Shown piece by piece: positions 1-9,032 of a DNA stretch of 64,000 nt. The stretch lies in assembly GCF_002874965.1 (NCBI RefSeq), contig NZ_CP025624.1, positions 1,488,001 through 1,552,000 of the forward strand, given 5' to 3'. The notes under the pieces are model-generated. The model had not been told where the DNA came from and ran no database searches. It saw only the letters and a list, made by a program, of their open reading frames with translations. The position numbers were made by a program, and so were the translations under genes. Position 1 is the stretch's first letter. The number at the start of each line of letters is the position of its first letter. Source of the DNA: Pseudomonas sp. NC02. GTDB taxonomy: Bacteria; Pseudomonadota; Gammaproteobacteria; Pseudomonadales; Pseudomonadaceae.

Positions 1-29
1 CATGGGATAACACCCTTCTCTTTAGTTGA

Positions 30-1196
30 TCAGTTAGTCGCGGGGGCCAGGTCGGCATCGCCGGTCTGACGGAAAGTAATCAGGGTCACCAGCAGCGCGA
101 GCACGGCCAGTGCAGCAGCGGCCAGGGGCACGCTGGTCAGGCCGAAGCCGTGGGCAATCACGCTGCCGCCCACCCAGGCGCCGAGGGCGTTGCCGATGTT
201 GAAGGCGCCGATGTTCAAGGTGGACACCAGGTTCGGTGCGGCCTTGCCGAAGGTCACCACGTTGATCTGCAGTGCCGGTACGGCGGCAAACGAGGCGGTG
301 GCCCAGAGGAACAGGGTGATTTCAGTCGGGATCACGGCGACGCTGGTCCAGGTCAGGACGGTGGACACCACCGCCATGCTGATGAACACGCCGATCAGGG
401 TCGCAGCCAGGCGCTTGTCTGCCAGCTTGCCGCCGATGATGTTGCCGACGGTGAGGCCCAGGCCGATCAGCAGCAGGGTCCAGGTCACGCCCTTGGGCGA
501 GACGCCAGTGACATCCCCCAGCAGCGGCGCGACGTAGGTGAAGAGGGTGAACATCGACGCAGCGAACAGCGCGGTCATGCTCAGCGACAGCCAGATGCCG
601 GCGCCTTTGAGTGCTCTGAGCTCGGCGCGCATGTCGAGTTTTTCCTCGTCACGCTTGGCCGGCAGGAAGCGGATCAGGCCGATCAGGGCGATCACCCCAA
701 TCACCGTCACGGCCCAGAAGGTCGAGCGCCAGCCGGCTTCCTGACCCAGCGCGGTGCCCAGCGGTACGCCGAGCACGTTGGCCAGGGTCAGGCCGGTGAA
801 CATCAGCGCCACGGCCGAAGCACGCTTGTTGGCCGGCACCAGGTTGGCGGCGACCACCGATCCGATACCGAAGAAGGCGCCGTGGCACAGCGCGGTGACC
901 ACACGGGCAAACATCAGCACGTTGTAGTCGCTGGCCAGGGCGCAGAGCAGGTTGCCGATGATAAAGATGCCCATCAACGCTACCAGGGCGGCCTTGCGCG
1001 GCAGCTTGGCGGTGGCCAGTGCCATGAAGGGGGCACCGATGGCCACGCCCAGGGCGTAGCCGGTCACCAGCCAGCCGGCGCCGGGAATCGATACACCGAG
1101 GTCGGCCGCCACATCGGGCAACAGGCCCATGATGACGAACTCGGTCGTACCGATGGCGAAGGCGCTTAAGGCCAGGATGAGTAGCGAGAGAGGCAT
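30..1196 (-). CDS. MFS efflux transporter, AraJ/YdhP-like (DHA1 family)
   Basis: A 388-residue protein made almost wholly of hydrophobic segments, consistent with 12 membrane spans, which would place it in the inner membrane as a proton-driven exporter. The N-terminus has the GTTEFVIMGLLP motif typical of the AraJ/YdhP/NepI branch of drug:proton antiporters. An RxxxxxxxMFTGLTLANVLGVPLG stretch near residue 135-150 resembles the antiporter motif C region. It lies 13 bp downstream of an arsR-type regulator on the same strand, so the two are probably co-transcribed and the regulator probably controls the exporter. The substrate cannot be read from the sequence. Family confidence is high. Confidence 0.9.
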   Translation of the reverse strand: MPLSLLILALSAFAIGTTEFVIMGLLPDVAADLGVSIPGAGWLVTGYALGVAIGAPFMALATAKLPRKAALVALMGIFIIGNLLCALASDYNVLMFARVVTALCHGAFFGIGSVVAANLVPANKRASAVALMFTGLTLANVLGVPLGTALGQEAGWRSTFWAVTVIGVIALIGLIRFLPAKRDEEKLDMRAELRALKGAGIWLSLSMTALFAASMFTLFTYVAPLLGDVTGVSPKGVTWTLLLIGLGLTVGNIIGGKLADKRLAATLIGVFISMAVVSTVLTWTSVAVIPTEITLFLWATASFAAVPALQINVVTFGKAAPNLVSTLNIGAFNIGNALGAWVGGSVIAHGFGLTSVPLAAAALAVLALLVTLITFRQTGDADLAPATN

Positions 1197-1209
1197 TGAT
1201 GGGTCCTTG

Positions 1210-1524
1210 TTACAGCGGTGCGCTGAGTTCTTCGGTGAGCGCTTTGAGGAAGGCTTGGATCACGTCCTCATTGCGTTTGAAAAAGTGCCATTGGCCGGCC
1301 TTCTGGCTGCTGATCAGCCCCGCCCGTTGCAGGTTCGCCAGGTGCGCCGACACGGTGGACTGAGACAGCCCGCAGCGCTGGTCGATCTGCCCGGCGCAAA
1401 TGCCGTATTCGTGGTTGTGCAACTGCTCGGGGAATTGCACTTTCGGATCTTTCAGCCAGTTGAGGATGTCTCGCCGTACTGGGTGCGCCAGGGCTTTTAT
1501 TATTTCGTCGAGGTCGATGGACAT
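1210..1524 (-). CDS. ArsR-family winged-helix transcriptional regulator
   Basis: A 104-residue protein with an ArsR-type helix-turn-helix: CGLSQSTVSAHLANLQRAGL is the recognition-helix region (about residues 50-70), preceded by ALAHPVRRDILNWL. Two cysteines, one in YGICAG and one in QRCGLSQ, could serve a thiol-based or metal-sensing function, but the classical ELCVCDL metal motif is absent. It is the first gene of a two-gene leftward unit with the MFS exporter. A perfect inverted repeat in the upstream region (1589-1640) is a plausible autoregulatory operator. The inducer is unknown. Confidence 0.9.
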   Translation of the reverse strand: MSIDLDEIIKALAHPVRRDILNWLKDPKVQFPEQLHNHEYGICAGQIDQRCGLSQSTVSAHLANLQRAGLISSQKAGQWHFFKRNEDVIQAFLKALTEELSAPL

Positions 1525-1588
1525 GGCAGTGATGCTCGTTTTTGTAAAACGTTATATCGCGATGAGGCGAACTTTAAATCGTTGTATT

Positions 1589-1640
1589 CCGATATACCAA
1601 TATGATTTTGGTCTTAAATCAGATTGAATCGGTATATCGG
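1589..1640. promoter_or_regulatory. Candidate ArsR operator: separated 10-bp inverted repeat
   Basis: CCGATATACC at 1589-1598 is the exact reverse complement of GGTATATCGG at 1631-1640. The arms are separated by 32 bp of AT-rich DNA in the divergent region between the arsR-type gene and acpH. Related TATATCG/TATAACG sequences lie just outside both arms. The position is right for a regulator of both divergent transcripts. Binding is inferred. Confidence 0.45.
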
Positions 1641-1680
1641 GTTATAACGATACGTTGACGGCAGTGCTAGACTGCGCGCC

Positions 1681-2265
1681 ATGAATTATCTCGCACATCT
1701 GCACCTCGGCGGCCAACTTCCTGCTCAATTGCTTGGCAGCCTGTATGGCGACTTTGTTAAAGGTCGCCTGCAAGGCCAGTTCAGCCCGCAAATCGAGTCG
1801 GCGATTCAGTTGCATCGCTCAATCGATCGCTATACCGACAGTCATCCGCTGATCGGGCAGGCGCTGTCGCGCTTCACCCTGACCCGGCGCCGCTATGCCG
1901 GGATTGTCCTCGATGTGTTTTTCGACCACTGCCTGGCGCGGGACTGGGCGTTATATGCCGATCAGCCGCTGGAGCGATTTACCTCTGAGGTTTACCGGGT
2001 GCTCGCCGAAGAGCCGGCGTTGCCGGGGCGGCTGGCGCAGATTGCGCCGTACATGGCGGCGGATGACTGGCTGGGTTCGTACCGCGAATTTGCGGTGATG
2101 GAACAGGTACTTCGAGGAATTGGCCGGCGCCTGACACGGCCCGAAGAACTGGGCCATGCCATGCAGGAATTACGAGCGCTGTACGAGCCGTTGAGCGAGG
2201 ATTTTCGGGTGTTTTACCCAGAATTGCAGCGGTTCTCAAATAGCCAGTTGGCAATACAACTATAA
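1681..2265 (+). CDS. acpH: Acyl carrier protein phosphodiesterase
   Basis: A 194-residue cytoplasmic protein beginning MNYLAHLHLGGQLPAQLLGS and containing GDFVKGRL, IQLHRSIDRYTDSHP and DVFFDHCLARDW, the conserved His/Asp motifs of the AcpH (DUF479) family. This enzyme removes the 4'-phosphopantetheine arm from holo-ACP and uses an HD-like metal site. The length matches the family (about 193 residues). The gene stands alone, divergent from the arsR-MFS pair and followed at once by a REPIN. I see no clear promoter beyond the shared divergent region. Confidence 0.92.
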   Translation: MNYLAHLHLGGQLPAQLLGSLYGDFVKGRLQGQFSPQIESAIQLHRSIDRYTDSHPLIGQALSRFTLTRRRYAGIVLDVFFDHCLARDWALYADQPLERFTSEVYRVLAEEPALPGRLAQIAPYMAADDWLGSYREFAVMEQVLRGIGRRLTRPEELGHAMQELRALYEPLSEDFRVFYPELQRFSNSQLAIQL

Positions 2266-2359
2266 ATGTGGGAGCGGGCTTGCTCGCGAAAGCGGTGGGT
2301 CAGCTAATGAATCTGCTGACTGATGCACCGCCTTCGCGAGCAAGCCCGCTCCCACATTT
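2264..2359. repeat. REPIN (two inverted REP sequences)
   Basis: AAATGTGGGAGCGGGCTTGC at the left and the inverted GCTTGCTCGCGA core at the right make a roughly 96-bp doublet of the REP type common in fluorescent pseudomonads. The spacer here is 'agcggtgggtcag...ctgatgcaccgcc'. It lies directly downstream of acpH, between convergent genes. Confidence 0.9.
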
Positions 2360-2374
2360 TTCACCGTGCTCGCT

Positions 2375-3166
2375 TCAGGCCGCGAATGCTGGCCGCGCTG
2401 GCATTTGCTCAGCTTCTGGAAGGGGGCCAAACAACGCCTTCTGCACCGCCTGCTGCGCCTGGAACGCCAGCGCCGCACGTTCCTGCCCGGCGCAGGCAAT
2501 CGGCTTGAGCAGATGGATTTCTACGTCGCCCTGGTCATTGCCGAACAAACGCATCAAGTGCGAGAGCAAATCATCGTCGCCAATAAACGGTGCCAGCGGG
2601 TCGATGTGGCCATCGCGCAGATAACGAATCGCCACCGGTTGCAGCGACACATCGGCATCAATCGCACTGGCCAGTAACCGCCCGTGGAACGTACGCAGGG
2701 CGCGGCCGTCGGTGGTGGTGCCTTCCGGGAACATCAACAGCGGGTGTTGTTGTTCCAGATGACGCGTCATCTGTTTGCGAATCAACTGGCTGTCCCCCGA
2801 ACCTCGGCGGATGAACAGGCTGCCTGCCTTGGCGGCCAACCAGCCCGCCACCGGCCAGGTGCGCACCTCGGCCTTGGACAGGAACGACATCGGCGCCACC
2901 ATCCCCAGCAGCGGGATATCGGTCCACGATACATGGTTGCTGACCCACAGCATCGACTGTTGCGGCAACTCACCGTGAACGGTCACGCGAAAGGGCAGGG
3001 CGTTGGTCAGCCGTGCCATGAAAAAACGCGACCAGCGCTGCCGGCGCACCATCGAGTTGGCCACGCCCAGACGTTCAAACACGCCAAACACACTGGCCAT
3101 GGTCAAACCCAGGGCCACCACCACCAGCACGCGGGCAATTCGCCCGTACACCCGAAGGCGGCTCAT
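2375..3166 (-). CDS. olsA: Lyso-ornithine lipid O-acyltransferase (PlsC family)
   Basis: A 263-residue protein with an N-terminal membrane anchor (VLVVVALGLTMASVF) and the glycerophosphate-acyltransferase motifs NHVSWTDIPLL (HX4D, catalytic) and FPEGTTTDG. OlsA O-acylates lyso-ornithine lipid to give the phosphorus-free membrane lipid ornithine lipid. The start at 3166 was chosen because its ATG overlaps the olsB stop codon by one base. Upstream in-frame sequence is inside olsB. Translational coupling with olsB supports the assignment over a generic PlsC. Confidence 0.88.
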   Translation of the reverse strand: MSRLRVYGRIARVLVVVALGLTMASVFGVFERLGVANSMVRRQRWSRFFMARLTNALPFRVTVHGELPQQSMLWVSNHVSWTDIPLLGMVAPMSFLSKAEVRTWPVAGWLAAKAGSLFIRRGSGDSQLIRKQMTRHLEQQHPLLMFPEGTTTDGRALRTFHGRLLASAIDADVSLQPVAIRYLRDGHIDPLAPFIGDDDLLSHLMRLFGNDQGDVEIHLLKPIACAGQERAALAFQAQQAVQKALFGPLPEAEQMPARPAFAA

Positions 3167-3921
3167 CACATGGCTGCCTTGAAGTGGCGGGCATACCGCG
3201 GGCACAGCTCCTCGCGCTTGAGCAGGATGAACACGTCGGCGACCTGGAAGTCTTCGTCCCAGCAGGGTTCGCCGCAAATCTTTGCACCCAGGCGCATGTA
3301 GGCCTTGAGCAAGGGGGGCATTTCGGCGATGACGTTGGATGGCAGGTCCAGTGCCGGCAGCGGCTTTTTCGGCTCGGCCCGCAGGTGTTCGTTGCACAGG
3401 TAGCGTTCGCGCAGGCGCTGCATGATGGCGTGGGCCTGGATGCCGCCGTCGTGCATCGGGATGCTCGCGCAGCCCATCAGGTAGCTGTAGCCACCCTGGT
3501 TGAGGACTTCGGCCAGCTCGCCCCACAACACGGCGATGGTGCCGCCGTTGCGGTAGGCGGGGTCGACGCAGGTGCGGCCGATTTCCAGGATGGGGCCTTT
3601 GAGGTGCAGCAGGCCGTGGAGGCTGAATTCTTCTTCGCTGTAGAAGCGGCCCAGGGTGGTGGCGGCCTGGTGGTCGAGCAAACGGGTGGTGGCGACGAGT
3701 CGACCGCTGTTCAAATCCCGCACGCCGATGTGGCTGCAGTGAACATCATAGTCATCCATGTCCAGGCCCAGTTCAGCGCCTTTCAGCTTGGCGTTGAATT
3801 CGCCGCTGAATACGTTGAACCGCAGGGCCTGGGCTTCCTGCAAAGCCTGGGCGCCGATCAGGCGTTCGGCTTGCAGGCGGCGTTCATTGCCGGTGTCGCT
3901 GATGCGGGCGATCTGAGTCAT
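3166..3921 (-). CDS. olsB: L-ornithine N-alpha-acyltransferase
   Basis: A 251-residue GNAT-fold enzyme containing [40 protein letters not shown] and [14 protein letters not shown], the blocks typical of OlsB. It transfers 3-hydroxyacyl groups from acyl-ACP to ornithine, the first step of ornithine lipid synthesis, which OlsA completes. I prefer the ATG at 3921, which has GGAG about 8 nt upstream. An in-frame ATG at 3975 would add 18 residues but has no visible ribosome binding site. In many bacteria ornithine-lipid genes respond to phosphate limitation, but no Pho box was recognised here. Confidence 0.9.
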   Translation of the reverse strand: MTQIARISDTGNERRLQAERLIGAQALQEAQALRFNVFSGEFNAKLKGAELGLDMDDYDVHCSHIGVRDLNSGRLVATTRLLDHQAATTLGRFYSEEEFSLHGLLHLKGPILEIGRTCVDPAYRNGGTIAVLWGELAEVLNQGGYSYLMGCASIPMHDGGIQAHAIMQRLRERYLCNEHLRAEPKKPLPALDLPSNVIAEMPPLLKAYMRLGAKICGEPCWDEDFQVADVFILLKREELCPRYARHFKAAM

Positions 3922-4063
3922 GGCGAGTCTCCGAGTGCCGGCCAGGGTTACGGCCGGTCGACTTGTTTGTGCCATGTCAGGCTATGTAGGGCCGGTGTCA
4001 TCTCCATGAAGTTACGGTGACGCTTAGATGACAGGGGGCTTGGTGGTGGTTTGCAGGGGGATT

Positions 4064-4893
4064 GAGTACATATCCGTTATTTAGGTAACGGCTGCTTAGG
4101 GTTCCGCTCTTACAGCGGGTCACTTTTGGCAAACGCCCCAAAAGTAACCAAAAGGTCTTTGCCCCACCACTCGGTGCCTCGCCTAGGCTCGGCATGCCCG
4201 CACTCCGGCCCGGTTCCGCGGGCCGCCGCGACGGGCCATCCATGGCCCGGCGCGGCTAAATCGGCATCCTTGCCGATTTACCCGCTCCACCGTGCCTACT
4301 TGCGGCCATCGTGGTTAACGGGGCCCGCAGATCAAGATCAAAAGCAAGAGCACAGCGGCCTACCGGCCGGCTTGAGTGTTTAGAAGCCAGATCAAAAGCC
4401 AGAGCGAAAGCCAAATCTGAAGCTGATGCAGCTCTGCTTTTCTGTGGGAGCTGGCTTGCCTGCGATGCAGACACCTCGGTGTATCAGGCAGACCCAGTTG
4501 ATGCCATCGCAGGCAAGCCAGCTCCCACATTTGACCGTGCCCGCTTTAGCTTTTGATCCGGCTTTTAAACACTCAAGCCGGCCGGTAGGCCGCTGTGCTC
4601 TGCTCTTGATCTTGCTTTTGATCTTGATCTTAGGCGCCCCGTTAAACCACGCTGGCCGAACGCAGGCTTTGGAGCGTGGGTAACCTGGCAGGACGCCAGG
4701 TTAGCCGTCCTGGGCCAGGGATGGCCCATGACGGCGGCCCACGGTCCAAAGCCGGAGTGAGGGAACACCGAGCCTAAGCGAGGTGCCGAGTGGTGGGGCA
4801 AGAGCGTTTTGCTTACTTTTGCGCTGTTCAAAAGTGAGCCGCTGTAAGAGCGGAACCCATATCAGCCATCACCCAAATAACGGATATGTACTC
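4064..4893. repeat. Large composite palindromic element, copy 1 (REPIN at centre)
   Basis: An 830-bp non-coding element bounded by perfect 17-bp terminal inverted repeats: GAGTACATATCCGTTAT at 4064-4080 and its complement at 4877-4893. Its two halves are related to each other in inverted orientation. Both carry GTTCCGCTCTTACAGCGG near the end, then a GCCCCACCACTCGG block, a TAGGCTCGG block, small nested hairpins, and CACTCAAGCCGGCCGGTAGG nearer the centre. At the centre (about 4443-4531) is a REPIN. A second copy, as a whole reverse-complemented, lies at 29368-30182. No transposase is present. Short open frames here are artefacts of the repeat. Confidence 0.85.
4443..4531. repeat. REPIN of the GGGAGCTGGCTTGCCTGCGAT subtype
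   Basis: GTGGGAGCTGGCTTGCCTGC on the left and GCAGGCAAGCCAGCTCCCAC on the right flank a spacer with ACACCTCGGTGT. This REP subtype (TGCCTGCGAT core) differs from the GCTTGCTCGCGA type that dominates the window, and it occupies the exact centre of the large palindromic element. Confidence 0.85.
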
Positions 4894-4968
4894 ACCCCAG
4901 GGTCCGTAACAAAACCGTCATCCCCCTGGGCTAGGCTCGCGGGCTTGAATGCCCCCGAGTCCCAATCC

Positions 4969-6048
4969 ATGTTCAAAGGCCTCCTATACGCCGCGCTGCT
5001 GTTCACCCTGACAGCCCACGCCGAAACCTGGCCGGAGAAGGAATGGTCCCAAGGCCAGCCCCTGACCGGCCCGGCCGCCAAGGCCTTGGACGACTACGCC
5101 TTCCCACCCCGCGACGACACCAGCCGCAAAGGCGTCCGCACCGACGCCTTGCTGGTCATCCGCGACGGCCAGATCATCTACGAACGCTACGCCGCCCCCA
5201 TCACCGCCAGCACCCCGCACCTGACCTGGTCCATCAGCAAAAGCCTGATGGCCACCGTGCTCGGCGTGGCCTTCGGCGAAAACCGCTTCAAACTCACCGA
5301 CCCCGCCGCGCGCTTTTACCCGCCGATGAAACAACACCCCGGCGTGACCATGGCCGACCTGCTGCACTGGGCCTCGGGCCTCGACTGGCAGGAAGACTAC
5401 GAATACGCCCCGCTGAAATCCTCGGTGGTCGCCATGCTCTACACCCGCGGCCACCACGACATGGCCGAGTTCGCCGCCGACACCGCGACCTCCAGCGCCC
5501 CCGGCCAGGCATTCCGCTATTCCAGTGGCGACAGCAATATCCTGTCCGCCACCCTCAAGGGCATGCTCGGCCACAAGGCCTACGTCGACTACCCATGGAC
5601 CGCCCTGTTCCAGCCACTGGGCATCCACAACGCCACCTGGGAAAGCGATGCCGAGGAAACCTTCGTCGCGTCCTCATATGCCTACCTCACCGCCCGCGAC
5701 CTGGCCCGTGTCGGCCTGCTGATGCAGCGCGACGGCCGTTGGGGCGAGCAACAGTTGCTGCCCAAGGAGTGGGTCGCGTTCAATCGCCAACCGTTCGACA
5801 AGTACAAGGCGGGCCAGGACGAAGCCGTTCCGGGCGGCCAATGGTGGCTCAACCGCGAAGTGCAGGGTGCCGCCAGACCCTGGCCGGACGCGCCCGCCGA
5901 CACCTTCGCCGCCCTCGGCCACTGGGGGCAGGCGCTCTACGTGATGCCCGAAAAACAGCTGGTCATCGTGCGCTATGGCGACGACCGCGACGGCAGCTAT
6001 CGCCACAACGAACTCCTCAAACGCGTCCTTGCAGCGGTGCAACCATGA
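4969..6048 (+). CDS. Serine hydrolase, beta-lactamase / DD-peptidase fold
   Basis: A 359-residue protein with a signal peptide (MFKGLLYAALLFTLTAHAE), so it is exported to the periplasm. Class C beta-lactamase / esterase motifs are visible: TWSISKS (SxxK nucleophile and base) near residue 93, FRYSSGDSN (YxS/N position) near residue 185, and GHWGQ (HxG replacing KTG) near residue 310. Such proteins may be esterases, 6-aminohexanoate hydrolases or peptidases, and the substrate is not readable. The ATG at 4969 was chosen because it directly opens the signal peptide; longer versions run into the repeat element. Its stop overlaps the next start (ATGA). Confidence 0.85.
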   Translation: MFKGLLYAALLFTLTAHAETWPEKEWSQGQPLTGPAAKALDDYAFPPRDDTSRKGVRTDALLVIRDGQIIYERYAAPITASTPHLTWSISKSLMATVLGVAFGENRFKLTDPAARFYPPMKQHPGVTMADLLHWASGLDWQEDYEYAPLKSSVVAMLYTRGHHDMAEFAADTATSSAPGQAFRYSSGDSNILSATLKGMLGHKAYVDYPWTALFQPLGIHNATWESDAEETFVASSYAYLTARDLARVGLLMQRDGRWGEQQLLPKEWVAFNRQPFDKYKAGQDEAVPGGQWWLNREVQGAARPWPDAPADTFAALGHWGQALYVMPEKQLVIVRYGDDRDGSYRHNELLKRVLAAVQP

Positions 6049-6359
6049 TCCGCCGTCATCCCTTCGTCAGCCTGTTGATCCTGCTGTTACTCGTGTTGCT
6101 CGGCTGGGTCTGGCACGAGCGGGTCAACCTGCAAGACTTCCCCGACATCATCGCGGCCTACACCGCCAAGGAGTACTGCTCCTGCCGATATGTGGAGGGC
6201 AATCCCGCTGATTATTGCCAGGGTTATGTGAAGCAATACGTGCCCACCAGCGCCTTCACCGACAACCCTGAAAAACACCTCGTGACCGCCAGCGGCCTGG
6301 GCCGCACCCACAGTGCCCAATGGCTGGGCCAACGCGAGGGCTGCCGCCTCTTGCCCTAA
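6045..6359 (+). CDS. Small membrane-anchored cysteine-rich protein of unknown function
   Basis: A 104-residue protein. The N-terminus is a single hydrophobic anchor (FVSLLILLLLVLLGWVWH). The rest is periplasmic-looking, with four cysteines (EYCSCRYV, DYCQGY, EGCRLLP) that could form disulfides. Its ATG overlaps the stop of the upstream serine hydrolase by 4 bp (ATGA), implying translational coupling and a shared role. I do not recognise the family. In fluorescent pseudomonads this type of gene is usually annotated as hypothetical beside the hydrolase. Confidence 0.75.
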   Translation: MIRRHPFVSLLILLLLVLLGWVWHERVNLQDFPDIIAAYTAKEYCSCRYVEGNPADYCQGYVKQYVPTSAFTDNPEKHLVTASGLGRTHSAQWLGQREGCRLLP

Positions 6360-6488
6360 TGCAGCCACAGGTGGGGCTGAGGTTCCACAGGGTGGAACCA
6401 CCTTTGATTGTCCTCCTGCGCACATCGCGGTTATCTGGCGGTGTGCAACGAAAAAGAACGGGAACACCCGCCTGCGAGGAGAATCACC

Positions 6489-7664
6489 ATGAGCCCACAC
6501 CAGCACATCCTGGATTGGCTGAGCGATGTCGCCAGCGACCTGCACGCCGTGCGTCAGGACATTCACGCCCACCCCGAACTGGGTTTTGAAGAAAACCGCA
6601 CCTCCGCCCTGGTGGCGCAATCCCTGCGTAACTGGGGCTACGAAGTCCATACCGGCATCGGCCAGACCGGCGTGGTGGGTGTGCTGCGCAATGGCAGCAG
6701 CTCGCGCAAGCTCGGTATCCGCGCCGACATGGACGCGTTGCCGATCATCGAAAACACCGGCGCCAGCTACAGCAGCCAACACGCCGGCTGCATGCATGCC
6801 TGCGGTCATGACGGCCACACCACCATGCTGCTGGGCGCCGCGCGTTACCTGGCCGCGACCCGTCAATTCGACGGCACCCTGAACCTGATTTTCCAGCCCG
6901 CCGAAGAAGGCCAGGGCGGCGCCGAAGCGATGCTCGCCGACGGCTTGCTGGAGCGGTTTCCCTGCGATGCACTGTTCGGCATGCACAACATGCCGGGCCT
7001 GCCCGCCGGCCATCTGGGCCTGCGCGTTGGACCGATGATGGCCTCCCAGGACCTGCTCACCGTGACCCTCGAAGGCGTCGGTGGCCATGGCTCCATGCCG
7101 CACCTGACGGTCGACCCGCTGGTGGCCGCCGCCAGTATGGTCATGGCATTGCAGACCGTGGTGGCGCGCAATATCAATGCCCAGGAAGCCGCCGTGGTGA
7201 CCGTCGGTGCCCTGCAAGCGGGCCAGGCGGCCAACGTGATTCCCCAGCAAGCACTGTTGCGTTTGAGCCTGCGTGCCCTGGATGCAAACGTGCGTGAACT
7301 GATGCTGGAGCGGGTCAAGGCGATCATCCTGACCCAGGCCGCGAGCTTCGGCTGCACCGCGCAGATCGAACATCGCCCGGCCTATCCGGTGCTGGTCAAC
7401 CATCCCGAAGAAACCGTATTCGCCCGCCAGGTCGGCGTCGCCCTGCTGGGTGAAGATGCCGTCGACGGCGACACCACCAAGCTGATGGGCAGCGAAGACT
7501 TCGCCTGGATGCTGCAACGCTGCCCCGGCAGCTACCTGTTTATCGGCAACGGCGTGTCGCGGCCGATGGTCCACAACCCCGCCTATGACTTCAACGACGA
7601 CATCCTGTTGACCGGCGCCGCCTACTGGGGCGCGCTGGCCGAGAGCTGGCTCAAGCCCGCCTGA
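6489..7664 (+). CDS. M20-family amidohydrolase (hippurate-hydrolase / HipO-like)
   Basis: A 391-residue cytoplasmic metallohydrolase. It shows HAHPELGFEE, GIRADMDALPI, ACGHDGHTTMLLG (metal ligands) and FQPAEEGQGGAEAM (catalytic glutamates), the hallmark blocks of M20D peptidases/amidohydrolases that cleave N-acyl amino acids or similar amides. The start at 6489 has AGGAG a few bases upstream. It is the first gene of a rightward cluster with an MHS-type symporter, an amidase and an IclR regulator. This suggests uptake and two-step hydrolysis of an amide compound. The precise substrate is unknown. Confidence 0.9.
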   Translation: MSPHQHILDWLSDVASDLHAVRQDIHAHPELGFEENRTSALVAQSLRNWGYEVHTGIGQTGVVGVLRNGSSSRKLGIRADMDALPIIENTGASYSSQHAGCMHACGHDGHTTMLLGAARYLAATRQFDGTLNLIFQPAEEGQGGAEAMLADGLLERFPCDALFGMHNMPGLPAGHLGLRVGPMMASQDLLTVTLEGVGGHGSMPHLTVDPLVAAASMVMALQTVVARNINAQEAAVVTVGALQAGQAANVIPQQALLRLSLRALDANVRELMLERVKAIILTQAASFGCTAQIEHRPAYPVLVNHPEETVFARQVGVALLGEDAVDGDTTKLMGSEDFAWMLQRCPGSYLFIGNGVSRPMVHNPAYDFNDDILLTGAAYWGALAESWLKPA

Positions 7665-7721
7665 CGACCTCTTTTTTCTGCCGCTGGACCCTTTCCCAAC
7701 AGGTTGAATGGAGTGTTCCTC

Positions 7722-9032
7722 ATGCAGACTGCAAAACAGGGCGTATCCCGCACCCGCCAGGTCGTGGCGGCGGTGATCGGCAATGCGCTGGAATGGTATG
7801 ACTTCATCGTTTACGGCTTTCTCGCCAGCATCATCGCCCGGCAATTTTTCCCGTCGGAGGATGAATACGCCTCGCTGCTGATGGCCCTGGCCACCTTTGG
7901 CGTCGGCTTCTTCATGCGCCCGGTGGGCGGGATTCTGCTGGGCATGTATTCGGACCGCAAAGGCCGCAAGGCCGCGATGCAACTGATCATCCGGTTGATG
8001 ACCATCTCCATCGCCCTGATCGCTTTCGCCCCCAGCTATGCTGCCATCGGCATGGGCGCGCCGATGCTGATCGTGGTTGCGCGCATGCTCCAGGGCTTTG
8101 CCACCGGCGGTGAATACGCCAGTGCCACGGCGTTCCTGGTGGAGAGCGCGCCGGCCCATCGCAAGGGCCTGTACGGTTCCTGGCAGTTGGTGGGACAGTG
8201 CCTGGCGGTGTTCGGCGGCGCGGCGATGGTGGCGTTGGTCACGCACTTCTTCGAGCCGCAAACCCTTGAAGTCTGGGGCTGGCGCCTGCCGTTCATTTTC
8301 GGCTTGCTGATCGGCCCGGTGGGCTTGTGGATCCGCCGGCACATGGAAGACCCCGAGGAATTTATCGAGGCACGCAAACAGGCCAAGGGTGCGGCGCCGA
8401 GCTTGATGGACGTCATCCGCGACCACCGCCGCAGCATCTTGGTTTCGATGGGCCTGGCCTGTGGTGCAACGGTGTCGTTCTACGTGGTGCTGGTGAACAT
8501 GCCGACCTTTGCCCACAAGAACCTCGGCCTGCCGCTGGACCAGGTGTTGATGGTGCAGATGTTCGCGGTGGCGCTGATGACCGTGGTGATTCCGCTGTCC
8601 GGCCTGCTGTCGGATCGGTTCGGTCGGCGCCCGGTATTGATGGCGTTCACCCTGGCGTTTTTTGTGATGGTGTACCCGCTGTATGTGTGGGTCGCGGCGG
8701 CACCGTCCATCGAGCGTTTGCTGGTGATGCAGGTGATGTTGTGCACTGCCATCGGCGGCTTTTTCGGCCCGGCGCCGACGGCCCTGGCCGAGCAGTTTCC
8801 CATCGAAGTACGCTCCACCGGGGTGTCGGTGGCTTACAACGTGGCGGTGATGGTATTCGGGGGCTTTGCGCCGTTGATCGTCACCTGGCTCAGCAAGGTG
8901 CTGGGCACGCCGGTAGCCCCGGCATTTTATGTGCTGTTCGCTTGCGTCCTGACGCTGCTGGGCACTTACTGCATGCATGAGGCGCCACGGGCGAAACGAC
9001 CGGCGCCGTTTTCCAGCGAGGTGAAACCTTGA
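7722..9032 (+). CDS. MFS metabolite:H+ symporter (MHS family, proline/betaine or citrate type)
   Basis: A 436-residue, 12-span inner membrane transporter. The N-terminal GNALEWYDFIVYGFLA, GVGFFMRPVGG and GMYSDRKGRKAAM blocks are the signature of the metabolite:H+ symporter family (ProP, CitA, KgtP, ShiA). It therefore probably imports a small carboxylate or zwitterion. I chose the ATG at 7722, with GGAG about 9 nt upstream; a TTG at 7704 is also in frame. Its stop overlaps the TTG start of the amidase. The context suggests that it imports the substrate of the flanking hydrolases. Confidence 0.9.
   Translation: MQTAKQGVSRTRQVVAAVIGNALEWYDFIVYGFLASIIARQFFPSEDEYASLLMALATFGVGFFMRPVGGILLGMYSDRKGRKAAMQLIIRLMTISIALIAFAPSYAAIGMGAPMLIVVARMLQGFATGGEYASATAFLVESAPAHRKGLYGSWQLVGQCLAVFGGAAMVALVTHFFEPQTLEVWGWRLPFIFGLLIGPVGLWIRRHMEDPEEFIEARKQAKGAAPSLMDVIRDHRRSILVSMGLACGATVSFYVVLVNMPTFAHKNLGLPLDQVLMVQMFAVALMTVVIPLSGLLSDRFGRRPVLMAFTLAFFVMVYPLYVWVAAAPSIERLLVMQVMLCTAIGGFFGPAPTALAEQFPIEVRSTGVSVAYNVAVMVFGGFAPLIVTWLSKVLGTPVAPAFYVLFACVLTLLGTYCMHEAPRAKRPAPFSSEVKP

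Noticed and set aside
2264..2359. REP doublets considered as CRISPR repeats
   Set aside because: Each is a single inverted pair, not a tandem array with regular unique spacers, and no cas gene is present.
3166..3526. A longer N-terminus for OlsA
   Set aside because: The extension lies inside olsB, is out of frame with it and has no family features. The coupled ATG at 3166 gives the normal length.
4126..4831. Several short open frames of 70-90 codons inside the palindromic element, with relatives at 29379-30256
   Set aside because: They follow the repeat structure, occur in both orientations and have no Shine-Dalgarno sequences or protein-like composition.
6087..8978. A 963-codon open frame on the minus strand
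   Set aside because: It lies antisense to the M20 amidohydrolase and MHS symporter genes, has the His/Gln/Arg-rich composition of a GC-driven shadow frame, and lacks a recognisable domain.
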